Shown one piece after another: positions 32,450-41,596 of a stretch of 64,000 nt of DNA. Both the position numbers and the translations under genes were made by a program. The notes beneath the pieces were generated by a model, which saw only the letters and a list, made by a program, of their open reading frames with translations, was not told the origin of the DNA and searched no databases. This DNA is from Bog-473 sp963730395 (GTDB lineage Bacteria > Actinomycetota > Acidimicrobiia > Acidimicrobiales > RAAP-2), in NCBI GenBank assembly GCA_963730395.1, contig CAVSSK010000031.1, positions 49,141-113,140 of the forward strand. The letters run 5' to 3'. Within the stretch, counting starts at the first letter, position 1. Each line of letters begins with the position of its first letter.

Positions 32450-33943
32450 ATGGTGACATCGACTCGTTGTGTCGTAGTCGGTGCCACGGGGTACATCGGC
32501 GGCCGGCTTGTACCCGAACTGCTCAAGGCCGGCCACGAGGTGCTCGTGATGGCACGGTCACCGGACAAGCTTGAGGACGTCCCGTGGCGGGAACAGGTTG
32601 AGATACGACTCGGCGATGTGACCGAGCCGGCTTCCTTCGGTCAGGTTCTGCGCGCTGGCGACGTCGTGTACTACCTCGTCCATTCACTGACTCGTCCCGA
32701 CTTCGTCGAGGTTGACCGGGCGGCCGCCCACACGATTGCGTCAGCGGTTCTGAGCGCCGGTGCCGGCCGCCTTGTCTACCTCGGCGGCATCGTCCCTGAC
32801 GACACTCACCTCTCACCCCACCTCGCATCTCGGGCCGAGGTGGGTCGCGTGTTTCTCGAGGTCGCGGTCCCCACAACGGTCCTGCAAGCGGCGGTGATCA
32901 TCGGGTCGGGTTCGGCGAGCTTCGAGATGTTGCGCTATCTCACGGAGCGGCTCCCTGTCATGGTGACCCCTCGTTGGGTCCACAACCGAGTGCAGCCCAT
33001 CGCCGTCCGCGACGTGCTGCATTACCTGGTGCATGCCGCCGCCCTCCCCCCCGACGTGCACGGCGCCTATGACATCGGCGGTCCCGACGTGCTGACCTAT
33101 CTGGAGATGATGCGTCGATACGCCGTGGTGGCCGAGCTGCCCCATCGGATAGTTGTCCCGGTACCGGTTCTCACCCCATGGCTGTCAGGCCAGTGGGTCA
33201 ATCTCGTGACGCCGGTGCCCAGGGCAATCGCACTCCCCCTCATCGAATCGCTGGTCTACGAGGTGGTGTGCCACGACCGGGCCATTGCAGATGTCATCCC
33301 CGACCCAGTGGATGGTCTCACCCACTATGAGCGGGCTGTCGAGCTGGCCCTTGCCCACATCCGAAACGCCGACGTGCCAACCCGATGGTCCGATGCATCT
33401 GCCCCGAGGGCCCCCTCGGACCCCATACCGAGTGACCCGGAGTGGAGCGGAGGCACCGTCTACGAAGACCGTCGCGAGCAGGAGACGCCAGCCAGCCCGA
33501 CAGCGCTCTGGGATGACATCGAGTCGATCGGCGGCGAGCACGGCTGGTACTCGTTCCCGCTCGCGTGGTCGGTGCGAGGCTGGGCCGACCGGGTCCTCGG
33601 TGGGGTCGGGTTGCGACGTGGACGCCGCGATCCCCGGCGCCTGCATGTCGGCGAAGCCCTCGACTGGTGGCGGGTCGAGCGGCTCGACCGACCCCGCTCG
33701 CTTCGCCTCCGGGCCGAGATGCGCCTCCCCGGCCGTGGCTGGCTGGAGCTCAGCTCAGAGCCATCCGCCAACGGCGGTGCCATCTACCACCAGCGTGCCA
33801 TCTTCGAGCCGCGTGGCCTAGCTGGGCATCTCTACTGGCGCATCATCGCGCCTTTCCACGGAGTGATTTTTGGCGGGATGGCTCGCAACATCACCGGCGC
33901 TGCTGTCCGGCAGGACGAAGCAACACTCACGGCAGGATCGTGA
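32450..33943 (+). CDS. NAD(P)-binding SDR-like protein with DUF2867 domain
   Basis: A 497-aa protein. The N-terminal Rossmann domain (residues ~5-300) opens with CVVVGATGYIGGRLVPELLK (GxxGxxG) and continues with VEIRLGDVTEPASFGQVL, YYLVHSLTRPDFVEVDR and RLVYLGGIVPDD, as in atypical extended SDRs. The C-terminal ~165 residues (LWDDIESIGGEHGWYSFPLAWSVRGWADRVLGGVGLRRGRRD, split here only by description, then LDWWRVERLDRPRSLRLRAEM) are the DUF2867 domain, a SRPBCC-like fold. This fusion is common in actinobacteria. The substrate is unknown. Start ATG 32450 lacks a strong SD. It appears monocistronic. Confidence 0.88.
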   Translation: MVTSTRCVVVGATGYIGGRLVPELLKAGHEVLVMARSPDKLEDVPWREQVEIRLGDVTEPASFGQVLRAGDVVYYLVHSLTRPDFVEVDRAAAHTIASAVLSAGAGRLVYLGGIVPDDTHLSPHLASRAEVGRVFLEVAVPTTVLQAAVIIGSGSASFEMLRYLTERLPVMVTPRWVHNRVQPIAVRDVLHYLVHAAALPPDVHGAYDIGGPDVLTYLEMMRRYAVVAELPHRIVVPVPVLTPWLSGQWVNLVTPVPRAIALPLIESLVYEVVCHDRAIADVIPDPVDGLTHYERAVELALAHIRNADVPTRWSDASAPRAPSDPIPSDPEWSGGTVYEDRREQETPASPTALWDDIESIGGEHGWYSFPLAWSVRGWADRVLGGVGLRRGRRDPRRLHVGEALDWWRVERLDRPRSLRLRAEMRLPGRGWLELSSEPSANGGAIYHQRAIFEPRGLAGHLYWRIIAPFHGVIFGGMARNITGAAVRQDEATLTAGS

Positions 33944-34173
33944 CCATGAGAGCAGGGATCAACTCGCGCACCCGAGCACGACGAGTTTGGGGCTGAAGTC
34001 AGCGCAGACTCGGACTGAACAAGCGGACCTCCGAAGCCAGGCCAGGTGACCTGCGCCGACAGCGACCTGTTCCGACAGCCTCCTCGGCACTGTGGCTGAC
34101 ATACCGATTTGGGCGGGTTGTGGGTATCCCGTTCGCTCGGAGGGAGAGCGCGCCATCGTGGAACAATCCCGGC

Positions 34174-34476
34174 ATGGACGAGCCGCCGCCGGAGTTGCAA
34201 TACAACGGACACTGGAGGATGGCCGTCTGGGCCCTCCGAGTGGGGTACGTCGGGTTGACCGTCGCGATCGCGGGCCTCATCGTGATGTCGTTGGGATCCA
34301 CACCGTGGGTCCTGGCCATTGGGGTGATCATCTGGCTTGCCTCAGCCACCGTGACGTTGGCCGGGTTCTTCCGGTCCCGGCACGAACTTCCCGAGCCGCG
34401 ACCTGGGTACTGGTCGATGCGGTTCATGCTCATCCACGACACGGTCCACGCCCAGTCGACGGCGCAGCGGTCCTGA
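34174..34476 (+). CDS. Small two-helix membrane protein (100 aa)
   Basis: Start ATG 34174 (MDEPPPELQYNGHWRMAVWA). Two transmembrane helices are clear: LRVGYVGLTVAIAGLIVMSL and PWVLAIGVIIWLASATVTLA, followed by a basic tail with FFRSRHELPEPRPGYWSMRF. The frame extends upstream to 34120 with non-homologous residues. I do not recognise the family; it could be a small integral membrane accessory protein. Confidence 0.6.
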   Translation: MDEPPPELQYNGHWRMAVWALRVGYVGLTVAIAGLIVMSLGSTPWVLAIGVIIWLASATVTLAGFFRSRHELPEPRPGYWSMRFMLIHDTVHAQSTAQRS

Positions 34477-34595
34477 CCGCTCCTCCCGTCACGGCTGCGT
34501 CTGCCGTGTAGCAGTCTCCCGCCTTTCGATCCGACCGGCACATGCCCATGCCGAGCGGGCATTGGGTATCCCATGCCGTCGGCACACGACAGCCC

Positions 34596-34919
34596 CTACG
34601 TTTGGTTATGGCGCTTCCAGAACGCAGCCTCGGCATCGTTCTCCGTGAAACGAGGAGCATTCCATAGGTCAGATCCATCCCATATGTCCGATCCGTCTAC
34701 CTTTAGTGACGCGCTCAGGGCATTCAAAACGTCCACCAGGATTAGGGGTCGTGCCCCGAGTCCGATTCCTTGCGCGTTGGCGTCTCGGATGTCGACGGCC
34801 CGCCGGAGGGCCTCACGGAGGATCTTTGCAGCGTCGTTCCCCGACCATTCTCGCCAACGAGGATCCTCCCATCTCCAGCCGTGCATGTAGTCAGGACGTT
34901 TCGGTTCATGGTCGTTCAC
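34596..34919 (-). CDS. Small hypothetical protein (107 aa)
   Basis: GTG-start ORF, MNDHEPKRPDYMHGWRWEDP, then REWSGNDAAKILREALRRAV and ARPLILVDVLNALSASLKVD, ending AEAAFWKRHNQT. It is soluble and mostly helical, with several Trp. There is no recognised motif. The amino-acid make-up is natural rather than Arg/Pro-biased as in shadow frames, which supports a real gene. It is convergent with the two-helix membrane protein gene (119-bp gap). Confidence 0.55.
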   Translation of the reverse strand: MNDHEPKRPDYMHGWRWEDPRWREWSGNDAAKILREALRRAVDIRDANAQGIGLGARPLILVDVLNALSASLKVDGSDIWDGSDLWNAPRFTENDAEAAFWKRHNQT

Positions 34920-35040
34920 GGGCCAAGGTTTTCACATCCATGTCGAACCGGCTCAACCTCTCTGAGAGTTCGCCCACGTCGGGTGCGCCGTATACTTTGA
35001 CGGTGGGACGCCTCTGCCTTAGTGGGATAGGTTTGAACCC

Positions 35041-35418
35041 ATGCCGATGCCGAAGAGATCAAGTGTCGATGATTTCTTCGCGCAGCTTGACGACGTGCAG
35101 CGACCGCACCTGGAGGCGCTCCGAGCGCTGAGTGTGCAAGTCGACCCGGGGGCACGAGAAGTACTCAAGTGGAACCTTCCGGTCTACGTCCGCGGAGAGA
35201 ACACGAACCAGTGGATGCTTCAGAACTTCAAGCAGCACTGCTCACTTCGATTCTCTCCGGAGTTCTTCGCCGGCCAGAAGAGTGTGGTTGAGGCCGCCGG
35301 CTACGAGTTCGGCGAAGGCTTCATCAAGTTGCCCTACAAGCGGGAGCTGCCTACTGAGCTCCTGAAGACGTTGATGCGGGCACGGGTGAGCGAGTTCGAA
35401 GCCCAGCATCCGAGCTAG
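35041..35418 (+). CDS. DUF1801 (YdhG-like) protein
   Basis: A 125-aa protein matching the DUF1801 fold: VDDFFAQLDDVQRPHLEALR, then VLKWNLPVYVRGENTNQWML, HCSLRFSPEFFAGQK and a C-terminal GEGFIKLPYKRELPTELLK. The family is small alpha/beta of unknown biochemical role, often annotated as iron-chaperone-like YdhG. A plausible -10 element TATACT lies ~45 bp upstream (around 34991). It is not in an operon. Confidence 0.85.
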   Translation: MPMPKRSSVDDFFAQLDDVQRPHLEALRALSVQVDPGAREVLKWNLPVYVRGENTNQWMLQNFKQHCSLRFSPEFFAGQKSVVEAAGYEFGEGFIKLPYKRELPTELLKTLMRARVSEFEAQHPS

Positions 35419-35969
35419 CGGATCGCTCGATCCGGGGTGTCTCCTTGCCGGAGAGGGTGGGCAGTTCGTACATAGGTGCCGCGCTCTCGGGCCTGTTCGG
35501 TGGGTTGTTGGGGCAGCATTTGACGCGGTCCGTGACCGGTCCGTGTTGAGGCCGAGTCGGATCATTCAATGGAGCGCTCGACCTTCTGCGAGCGCTCCGA
35601 GTTCACCGATGGCGTATCGAATGATCACGGGGCGATCACGGCCTGCATCGTCCCAGTCGACTGGAACGTCGCCCAGTGTGGCCCGGCTGGTTGCGACAGC
35701 TCGCCTCCTCGCTTCGCCGATGCCTTCGTGGTTGAAGGCCGGTGCCGGAAAGGCGACGTCGAGTACGCCAAGCCGATGGCGTAGTGAACGAGAGAGTCCG
35801 TGCTCGGGCCCCAACGCACGCGCATCGCGACCCACATACGCCTGATAACCCCTCCCACGGGTGCCCCAGGACACGCATCCCATCGTCCCGGTCACCGACT
35901 GCCCCCGTCCGCCGGGGACTGCCGGTTACGCATGCGGGGCCACGATGGTCCACCCTACGATTGGTCACC
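35419..35969. other. 551-bp gene-poor stretch
   Basis: Only overlapping Arg/Pro-rich shadow frames on both strands. No recognisable gene, repeat or RNA. Confidence 0.4.
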
Positions 35970-36512
35970 ATGATGGAGACGACAAATCTTGCGGACCTCT
36001 ATGGACTGCCAACCATCGACTGGGCCATCATCGAAGACCGCCTCGAGCGAGGGTTTAGCCAAGCTCCTGGGACGGGGGGACCTGATCGACACACGAGCTG
36101 GTTGGCGACGATCAACCGTGACGGGAGCCCACATGTGACAGGCGTCGGTGCGCTCTGGTCCGATGGAGCCTTCTGGTTTGAAACAGGAGAGCGGACGCGC
36201 AAGGGAAGAAACCTCGCACGCGATCCGCGCTGCACACTGAGCCTCGCCACCCGTGAGTTCGACCTCGTCATAGAGGGCGCGGCAGAGAAGGCGACCGACT
36301 CGGCAGTGGTTGCAACCATGGCGGAGCAATGGAGAGCACAGGGATGGCCGGCACACGTGGATGCGTCCGGAGTTGCCCTCACCGCTGAGTACAGCGCACC
36401 ATCTGCTGGACCTCCCCCGTGGGCGATCTACCGCATCACGGCACACCTTGCTACCGCGCTCTTGATAGCCGACCCGGGAGGAGCCACTCGCTGGCGGTTG
36501 GCTTCGGAGTGA
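35970..36512 (+). CDS. Pyridoxamine 5'-phosphate oxidase-like flavin/F420-binding protein
   Basis: A 180-aa split-barrel protein: DRHTSWLATINRDGSPHVTG, LWSDGAFWFETGERTRKGRN (flavin/F420-binding strand) and LARDPRCTLSLATREFDLVI, with a C-terminal WAIYRITAHLATALLIADPG. This fits the PPOX-class F420-dependent or FMN-dependent oxidoreductases that are numerous in actinobacteria. Start is the first of two consecutive ATG codons at 35970. The upstream frame (to 35742) adds Arg/Pro-rich sequence without homology. Cofactor choice (F420 or FMN) cannot be told from this. Confidence 0.83.
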   Translation: MMETTNLADLYGLPTIDWAIIEDRLERGFSQAPGTGGPDRHTSWLATINRDGSPHVTGVGALWSDGAFWFETGERTRKGRNLARDPRCTLSLATREFDLVIEGAAEKATDSAVVATMAEQWRAQGWPAHVDASGVALTAEYSAPSAGPPPWAIYRITAHLATALLIADPGGATRWRLASE

Positions 36513-36533
36513 TCTTCGGTGATCGGCGGCGGA

Positions 36534-36760
36534 TCACTTGAACTGGTCATCGCCGCGCAGTTCGACATACTGGGCACCAGCGATGTGCTCGGCCAGGTAC
36601 CGCCCGGCCCCCGACCTCAAGCAACGAGGCCGAGATGTTGTCCCTATGGATTGCCAGCGTGGGAACCCGGATCTGCGGGAGCCGAGAACTTAGGCTCGTT
36701 CCGGATCGATCGGGAGGTACGTCCATTGGTAGTCGGCGGAGGGATGGAAGGTCTGAATGC
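36534..36760 (-). pseudogene. C-terminal remnant of an alpha/beta-hydrolase gene
   Basis: On the minus strand one frame encodes IRVPTLAIHRDNISASLLEV and, after a one-base shift, GRYLAEHIAGAQYVELRGDD followed by a stop at 36534-36536. Together these match the final beta-strand and helix of the alpha/beta-hydrolase often fused to adenylate cyclase or LuxR-type regulators (PTLVIH-R-D ... GRYLAEHIPGA-R-YVEL-GDDH). The N-terminal nine tenths are missing, so this is a dead fragment. Confidence 0.55.
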
Positions 36761-36995
36761 ATTTCTACCCGACTGGTGGCTCAAAGAACCAATGGACATA
36801 GCCGACGATCCTCCGAAACCAGATAGCGGACATTACCCCTACGCCCGACCTCTTCGAGGTGGTTGGAGGAAGCAGTCCAATGGGACGTGGGAGTCAACCC
36901 TTGAAGACGAACAAGAATGTGAAGTCATCTGCGAACAATGTGGCGATAGCGGTGATCGCATCGAAGATCAGCCCGAAGCCGCGGAAGCGCTGTGA
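36744..36995 (+). CDS. Possible small hypothetical protein (83 aa)
   Basis: ATG 36744 follows GGCGGAGGG. The protein reads MEGLNAFLPDWWLKEPMDIA, then DSGHYPYARPLRGGWRKQSN and a Cys pair in ECEVICEQCGDSGD. The acidic tail with CEQC may bind a metal. There is no family match I can name. It starts inside the hydrolase remnant on the opposite strand, so it could be accidental. Confidence 0.35.
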   Translation: MEGLNAFLPDWWLKEPMDIADDPPKPDSGHYPYARPLRGGWRKQSNGTWESTLEDEQECEVICEQCGDSGDRIEDQPEAAEAL

Positions 36996-37102
36996 GGACC
37001 ATACCCTTCAAAGCACAAGGCCGGCACGGGGCCTAGCCCGGCCAATTGCCGATTGACTTTCTCGCTCTATCCGCACCCATCTGTTTTTGCAACAATCTGG
37101 GA

Positions 37103-37981
37103 GTGCGCGTCGGACTCCACGCTCTCGGCATCGATTCCGGGGCAGATCCAGCGGTGATCGGGGCTGTCGCTCGGGTCGCCGATGCCGCAGGATTCTCGAC
37201 ACTCTGGTCTGGGGAACACGTTGTCATGGTGGATCGACCTGACTCGCCGTACCCGTATGCCCCCGACGGACGGATCGCCGTCCCGTCAGACGCGGACTGG
37301 CTGGATCCGCTCGTAACGTTGACCTACGCCGCCGCCCTGACTTCGCGGATTCGTATCGCCACGGGAATCCTGTTGTTGCCGGAGCACAATCCGATCCTCG
37401 TCGCCAAGCAGGCTGCAAGCCTTGACGTAATTTCAGGCGGCCGGTTTGTACTCGGCGTCGGCATCGGATGGTCATCTGAGGAATTCGCCGCGCTCGGCAT
37501 TCCCTTTCGTGGGCGAGCACGACGAAATCGGGAGTATGTGGAAGTCATGCGCACGTTATGGTCCGACGACCACTGCTCCTACGAGGGAGAGTTCGTCAAC
37601 TTTCAGGGAGTCCGTTGTTACCCGAAGCCCTTTCGAGATCGACGGATACCGGTGGTCCTGGGGGGAAACAGCGATGCCGCACTTGACCGCATTGCCGCTT
37701 ACGGCGACGGCTGGTATGGCTTCTACCTCTCCGTTGATGAGATACCCGAGCGGATTGAGGCCCTGACGCGCCGTTGTCAACAGAGGGGTAGAGACCCAAC
37801 TTCGTTGGAGATCGCTGTGTCGCTGCGAGACGGCTCACCCGAGGACATTGCCATACTGTCCGAGCTCGGGGTGGACGAGCTGGTGGTCGTTGAATCGCCT
37901 CCGGGAGATCCCGAAGACGCGGCAAACTGGGTTACCGCGCTGGCCCTCCAATGGGGCGTTACTTCCTATCCGATCGAATAG
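37103..37981 (+). CDS. LLM-class F420-dependent oxidoreductase
   Basis: A 292-aa luciferase-like TIM-barrel enzyme. Features: VRVGLHALGIDSGADPAVIG, ADAAGFSTLWSGEHVVMVDR, PLVTLTYAAALTSRIRIATG, LLLPEHNPILVAKQAASLDV, GRFVLGVGIGWSSEEFAALG, and RIPVVLGGNSDAALDRIAAYGDGW. These are standard for the actinobacterial F420-dependent subgroup (TIGR03619-like). Start GTG 37103 is placed at the first strand; the 37046 frame adds 19 unrelated residues. Substrate is unknown. Confidence 0.9.
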   Translation: MRVGLHALGIDSGADPAVIGAVARVADAAGFSTLWSGEHVVMVDRPDSPYPYAPDGRIAVPSDADWLDPLVTLTYAAALTSRIRIATGILLLPEHNPILVAKQAASLDVISGGRFVLGVGIGWSSEEFAALGIPFRGRARRNREYVEVMRTLWSDDHCSYEGEFVNFQGVRCYPKPFRDRRIPVVLGGNSDAALDRIAAYGDGWYGFYLSVDEIPERIEALTRRCQQRGRDPTSLEIAVSLRDGSPEDIAILSELGVDELVVVESPPGDPEDAANWVTALALQWGVTSYPIE

Positions 37982-38125
37982 TTGCAGACGCTGCGCCCGC
38001 AGCCTGGGGGGTGACCCAGTTGCCGGGCTGGGCGGCCACCGTGCGAACAACGGGGCGCCTCTGGAGCCCCGACCGTCCGATTTTTGGGGCACCGATGTCC
38101 CGAATGACGGTCCGAAAGGGGATTG

Positions 38126-38941
38126 CTAGCCGGGCGTCCCATCGCGCTCGCTATTTTCGGCGAGGCCCCGGAGTTGCCGTTCATGCACGCCAGGCAGCCA
38201 ATCCTTGCCGTACGTGGCCGAAAGGCGCGGGTCGCTGACAAAACCGGCATCACGCAGGGCGTGTACGTACGCCCGGTCCTGGTCGATCCGCGCGCGTACC
38301 TGATCAACTGCGCCGATGGACCCGTGGCCGGGGACGAAGACATCGACGTCGCCCGCCACGCCCTCGAGCAGCCGCAACCCGGCAAGGTAGTCCTCGATCG
38401 GGTCAGCGGTGTCGTTCAAGTCGAGCAACGGAATCAAGACATCAGAGAGCATGTCGCCGGCGACGAGAACCCCGCCTTCCTCAATCAACAGCGCCGCATG
38501 GCCCCTGGCATGCGCTTGATGCTCGAGAATTCGGACTTGAGGGCCATCCCAAGGAATCTGCGCCATCTCGGCGGGCAAGCCGGTAATGAGGCCGAGCAGG
38601 TCCAGCGGTACCTGGTCGGGGATGCCGGCTGCCTGCACGACCTGCGCAACCCCTTCCGACAGCTGATCTCGGGCATTGGCCGCGCAGCGCGGCGTGCCAT
38701 AACGGGGCGCCGCGCCCAGCCTGTCGTCCCAGAGCAGGTGATCCCAATGAGGATGCGTCGAAAACCCTGTCACCACGGGCTGACCCAACTGGTACAGGTC
38801 GTTCGCGAGGCAGGCGATTTCGGAGTCGAGGACCCCGGGGTCGATGAGCAACACGCCAGCCCGACCCTGTACGACAACGGCGTTGCTCTGCATGAACTCG
38901 CTCTGGTGGATCAACACACCCTCCGCGACCTGCCTCAGCAC
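38126..38941 (-). CDS. MBL-fold metallo-hydrolase
   Basis: A 271-aa metallo-beta-lactamase-fold protein. Zinc-binding motif TGFSTHPHWDHLLWDD (HxHxDH), later His in EHQAHARGHAALLIE, Asp in VLVAGDMLSDVLIP and final His in VFVPGHGSIGAVDQ. It would be a hydrolase of an ester, thioester or other small substrate. The start GTG 38941 is chosen because AAGGAG lies 5 nt upstream; a TTG at 38968 would add nine residues. It is convergent with the LLM gene (145-bp gap). Confidence 0.88.
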   Translation of the reverse strand: MLRQVAEGVLIHQSEFMQSNAVVVQGRAGVLLIDPGVLDSEIACLANDLYQLGQPVVTGFSTHPHWDHLLWDDRLGAAPRYGTPRCAANARDQLSEGVAQVVQAAGIPDQVPLDLLGLITGLPAEMAQIPWDGPQVRILEHQAHARGHAALLIEEGGVLVAGDMLSDVLIPLLDLNDTADPIEDYLAGLRLLEGVAGDVDVFVPGHGSIGAVDQVRARIDQDRAYVHALRDAGFVSDPRLSATYGKDWLPGVHERQLRGLAENSERDGTPG

Positions 38942-39180
38942 GGGGCTCCTTCCGCATGTGGTTTGCAACCGCGTGTCGAAAATGTAAATACCGGGGGTCG
39001 CCCCGATCGCTGCCGGGTAGTGGCCATAGACGAAGTTTTGCTATCGCCCGGGGGTTGAGGCCCGCGGCGCCCCCGCCAAGCAAAGCCAGCGCAGAGCACG
39101 CAGAGTACGGACGTTCAGGAGTCTCTCTCCTATTGCACACCGTACGAAGTTGACATTCCTCGACAGGTACTGCAAACCCG

Positions 39181-39209
39181 TTGACGTAGAGCCAGCCCGT
39201 CGCTAGTCT
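39181..39209 (+). promoter_or_regulatory. Sigma-70-type promoter candidate
   Basis: TTGACG (39181-39186), a 17-bp spacer, then TAGTCT (39204-39209). It is 52 bp upstream of the Gly-rich propeller gene, whose AGGAGG ribosome site is at 39251-39256. Spacing and the -35 match are good; the -10 is only half-conserved. Confidence 0.45.
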
Positions 39210-39260
39210 CCCGCGACCGACGACTCGAGCAGTCCCTCGGTCTAGTTCTCAGGAGGCCTC

Positions 39261-40984
39261 ATGATTCGTCGACTGGCTCACACCGCGTCAGGTTGTCGCC
39301 GCCATATGGTCGTTGGGGCCGCTATCGCTCTCTCCGGTGTCGGCATCGCCCTCTCGTCACCACTGCCGGCGGGAGCCGTCCAGCCGACGACTACGTATAC
39401 CACCGCGGGCGAGCATGCCTACTCAGTACCTGCAGGAGCGACCGCCTTGAACGTGACCGTGGTCGGCGCAAGCGGATCGACTGTCCAGAACGGCACTTTT
39501 CCGCCCGCAGCTCCGGGGCTGGGTGCCGTGGTGAAGGCCACCATCCCCGTGCCCACGGGGACCACGACCTTTTACGCCGAGGTCGGCAACAACGCCCAGT
39601 CCCTCAGCGGTGGTATCGGTGGTGGGGGCGGATCGGACTTCGCTGGCGCTGGTGGGGGCTCCTCGGATATGCGCACATGTTCGGCGTCGGCCCCGGGTTG
39701 CACCCTTACCGCCAATCCGGCCACCGACCCGCGTCTCGTCGTCGCCGGCGGCGGGGGGGAGGCGGCGAGGGCTCGGCGACTATGCCGGGCGGAGCGGGTG
39801 GCTCCTCCGGTGCGTCGGGTAATGGCGCCGGAGCGGGCGGTGCCGGTGCGTTCACAGGTGCCGGCGGTGCCGGGGCCCCCGGCGCGTTCAGTGGGGCTGG
39901 GGGGGCTGCAGGTGCGGACTCGTCCGATTGCGCCGGGCTTCCGCCCCACAGCACATCTGGATCGCCCGGACAGGGTGGCAACGGTTCCGCCGCCAATACG
40001 GGCAGCTCCTGGAACGGCGGCGGCGGTGGCGGCGGTTGGAACGGCGGCGGCGGCGGCGGCGCGAGCGACTGTGCGTCCGGGACGAACGTCTCGGGTGGGG
40101 GCGGTGGGGGCGGCTCGAACTTCACCGAGAGCACGGCCAGCGCCATCAAGATCTCGACCAACAGCGGGGGGCTCCCTGCCGAGGTCACGATCACGCCGGT
40201 CATCCCCGGCTATGACCTGGTCGGCACCGACGGCGGCGTCTTCGTGTTCCCGCAGGGCCAGGCCAGCGGCTTCTTCGGATCGCTACCGGGCCTTGGCGTC
40301 CACCCCAACTTGCCGGTTGTCGGCATCGTGCCGACCAGCAACTACCTCGGCTACTTCTTGGTCGCTTCTGATGGCGGGGTCTTCTCCTTCGGCGACGCGC
40401 CCTTCGAGAACTCGTTGCCCGGCATTGGTGTCCACGTCACCAACATCGTCGGCATCGTCTCCACGAACGACGACAAGGGCTACTTCCTCGTGGGCTCTGA
40501 CGGCGGGGTCTTCTCCTTTGGCGACGCGCCCTTCGAGAACTCGTTGCCCGGGCTTGGTATCCACGTCAGCAACATCATCGGCATCGTCCCGACTGTCGAT
40601 AATGGTGGCTACTGGCTGGTTTCGTCCACCGGGTACGTGTACAGCCTGGGCGACGCCCTGTACCACGGCGGGGTGAATGGCTCGAGCGCATCACCGATCG
40701 TGGCCATGGCCGGAACACCGACGGGTGGGGGCTACTGGATCGTCAGCGCCAACGGCAATGTGTTCCCCTTCGGCGACGCGAAGTCCTTCGGTACCTTGCC
40801 CGGCCTCAACGTCAACGTCAGCAACATCGCCTCGATCGTGCCGGTTCCCGGCGGGGCCGGCTACTGGCTTGTCGGTAAGGACGGAGGGCTCTTCGCCTTC
40901 GGCAATGCGCCGTTTGAGAACTCCCTGCCTGGCATCAATGTTCACGTAAGCAACATCGTGGGAGGAGTACCCACTACGACCTAG
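39261..40984 (+). pseudogene. Secreted Gly-rich protein with six-blade module, frameshifted in a G tract
   Basis: AGGAGG lies 4 nt upstream of the ATG. The N-terminus (RRHMVVGAAIALSGVGIALS) is a signal peptide with cleavage near AGAVQ. A beta-rich domain follows (TTTYTTAGEHAYSVPAGATA ... TFYAEVGNNAQSLSGG), then Gly-rich segments like those of Gly-rich surface proteins. At the G7 run 39753-39759 the frame shifts by -1: before it reads LVVAGGGGEAARARR, after it the natural continuation is GGGEGSATMPGGAGGSSGAS. The downstream frame holds six blades (PGYDLVGTDGGVFVFP to GYWLVGKDGGLFAFG). One missing G, or ribosomal or replication slippage in the tract, would restore ~574 aa. Confidence 0.75.
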
Positions 40985-41596
40985 CCCCTGCCCTGCTGAC
41001 CCTCGCAGTGGTGTTACCACTGACACGCGGACCCCGGCATCGGGCGCCGAAGTCGTGCACATCACCCCCCTTTAGATCTCTCTATTCCACGAAGGTTCCA
41101 CGGCCGGGATCCTCACACATGTTGGTCGCGACCAACATGTTGATTCTCCCGGGTCAAACGGGGTGTCGGAGTGGGGACTCTAACTTTGAGCACACCAGCC
41201 TGGAAGACCAACGGGCGGTCGCCGCATAGAACCCTGCCGGTCTGGTGTCCCAAGATTGGGTTCTCTGGCTCACGTCTAGGCTTGCCGTTCCACCAGCGCC
41301 CACGACAAATGGTGACGAGCCCCCGGGTCCCCGATAGGACGTTGGCCACGATGGGCGGGCAGGAGCGGGACGCCGGCCCGAGATCCCTGCCTCAGGGACC
41401 GGGCGCAATGGGCAGGTCCCGGTCGTGGTGTACGCGCTGGACACGTTCGATCAGGCTCGTCTCCCCGGCGATGACCGGTGCTCTCAGCCAAGCCCTGGAA
41501 TGGCAGGAGACCAGGCGGGGTGAGGACGGTTCGGGGGCGGTGCGGCCTCCTTGACCGGGCACACCCAAGGAACGGGCACACTAGGGGTGGCCGACT
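40985..41596. other. 612-bp gap upstream of malic enzyme
   Basis: No gene called. Contains a small hairpin AGTGGT-GTT-ACCACT (41009-41023) just after the propeller gene and the 24-bp palindrome at 41117-41140. Several long antisense or Arg/Pro-rich frames are shadows. Confidence 0.4.
41117..41140. promoter_or_regulatory. 24-bp perfect palindrome, candidate operator
   Basis: The left arm ACATGTTGGTCG is followed immediately by its exact complement CGACCAACATGT. There is no loop, so it is more likely a dimer-binding site than an RNA hairpin. It lies ~457 bp upstream of the malic-enzyme start and ~130 bp past the propeller gene. The regulator is unknown. Confidence 0.5.

Noticed and set aside
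39990..40120. GGC-rich tandem stretch as a possible structural RNA
   Set aside because: It encodes a Gly/Asn-rich segment in the frame continuous with the downstream blades.
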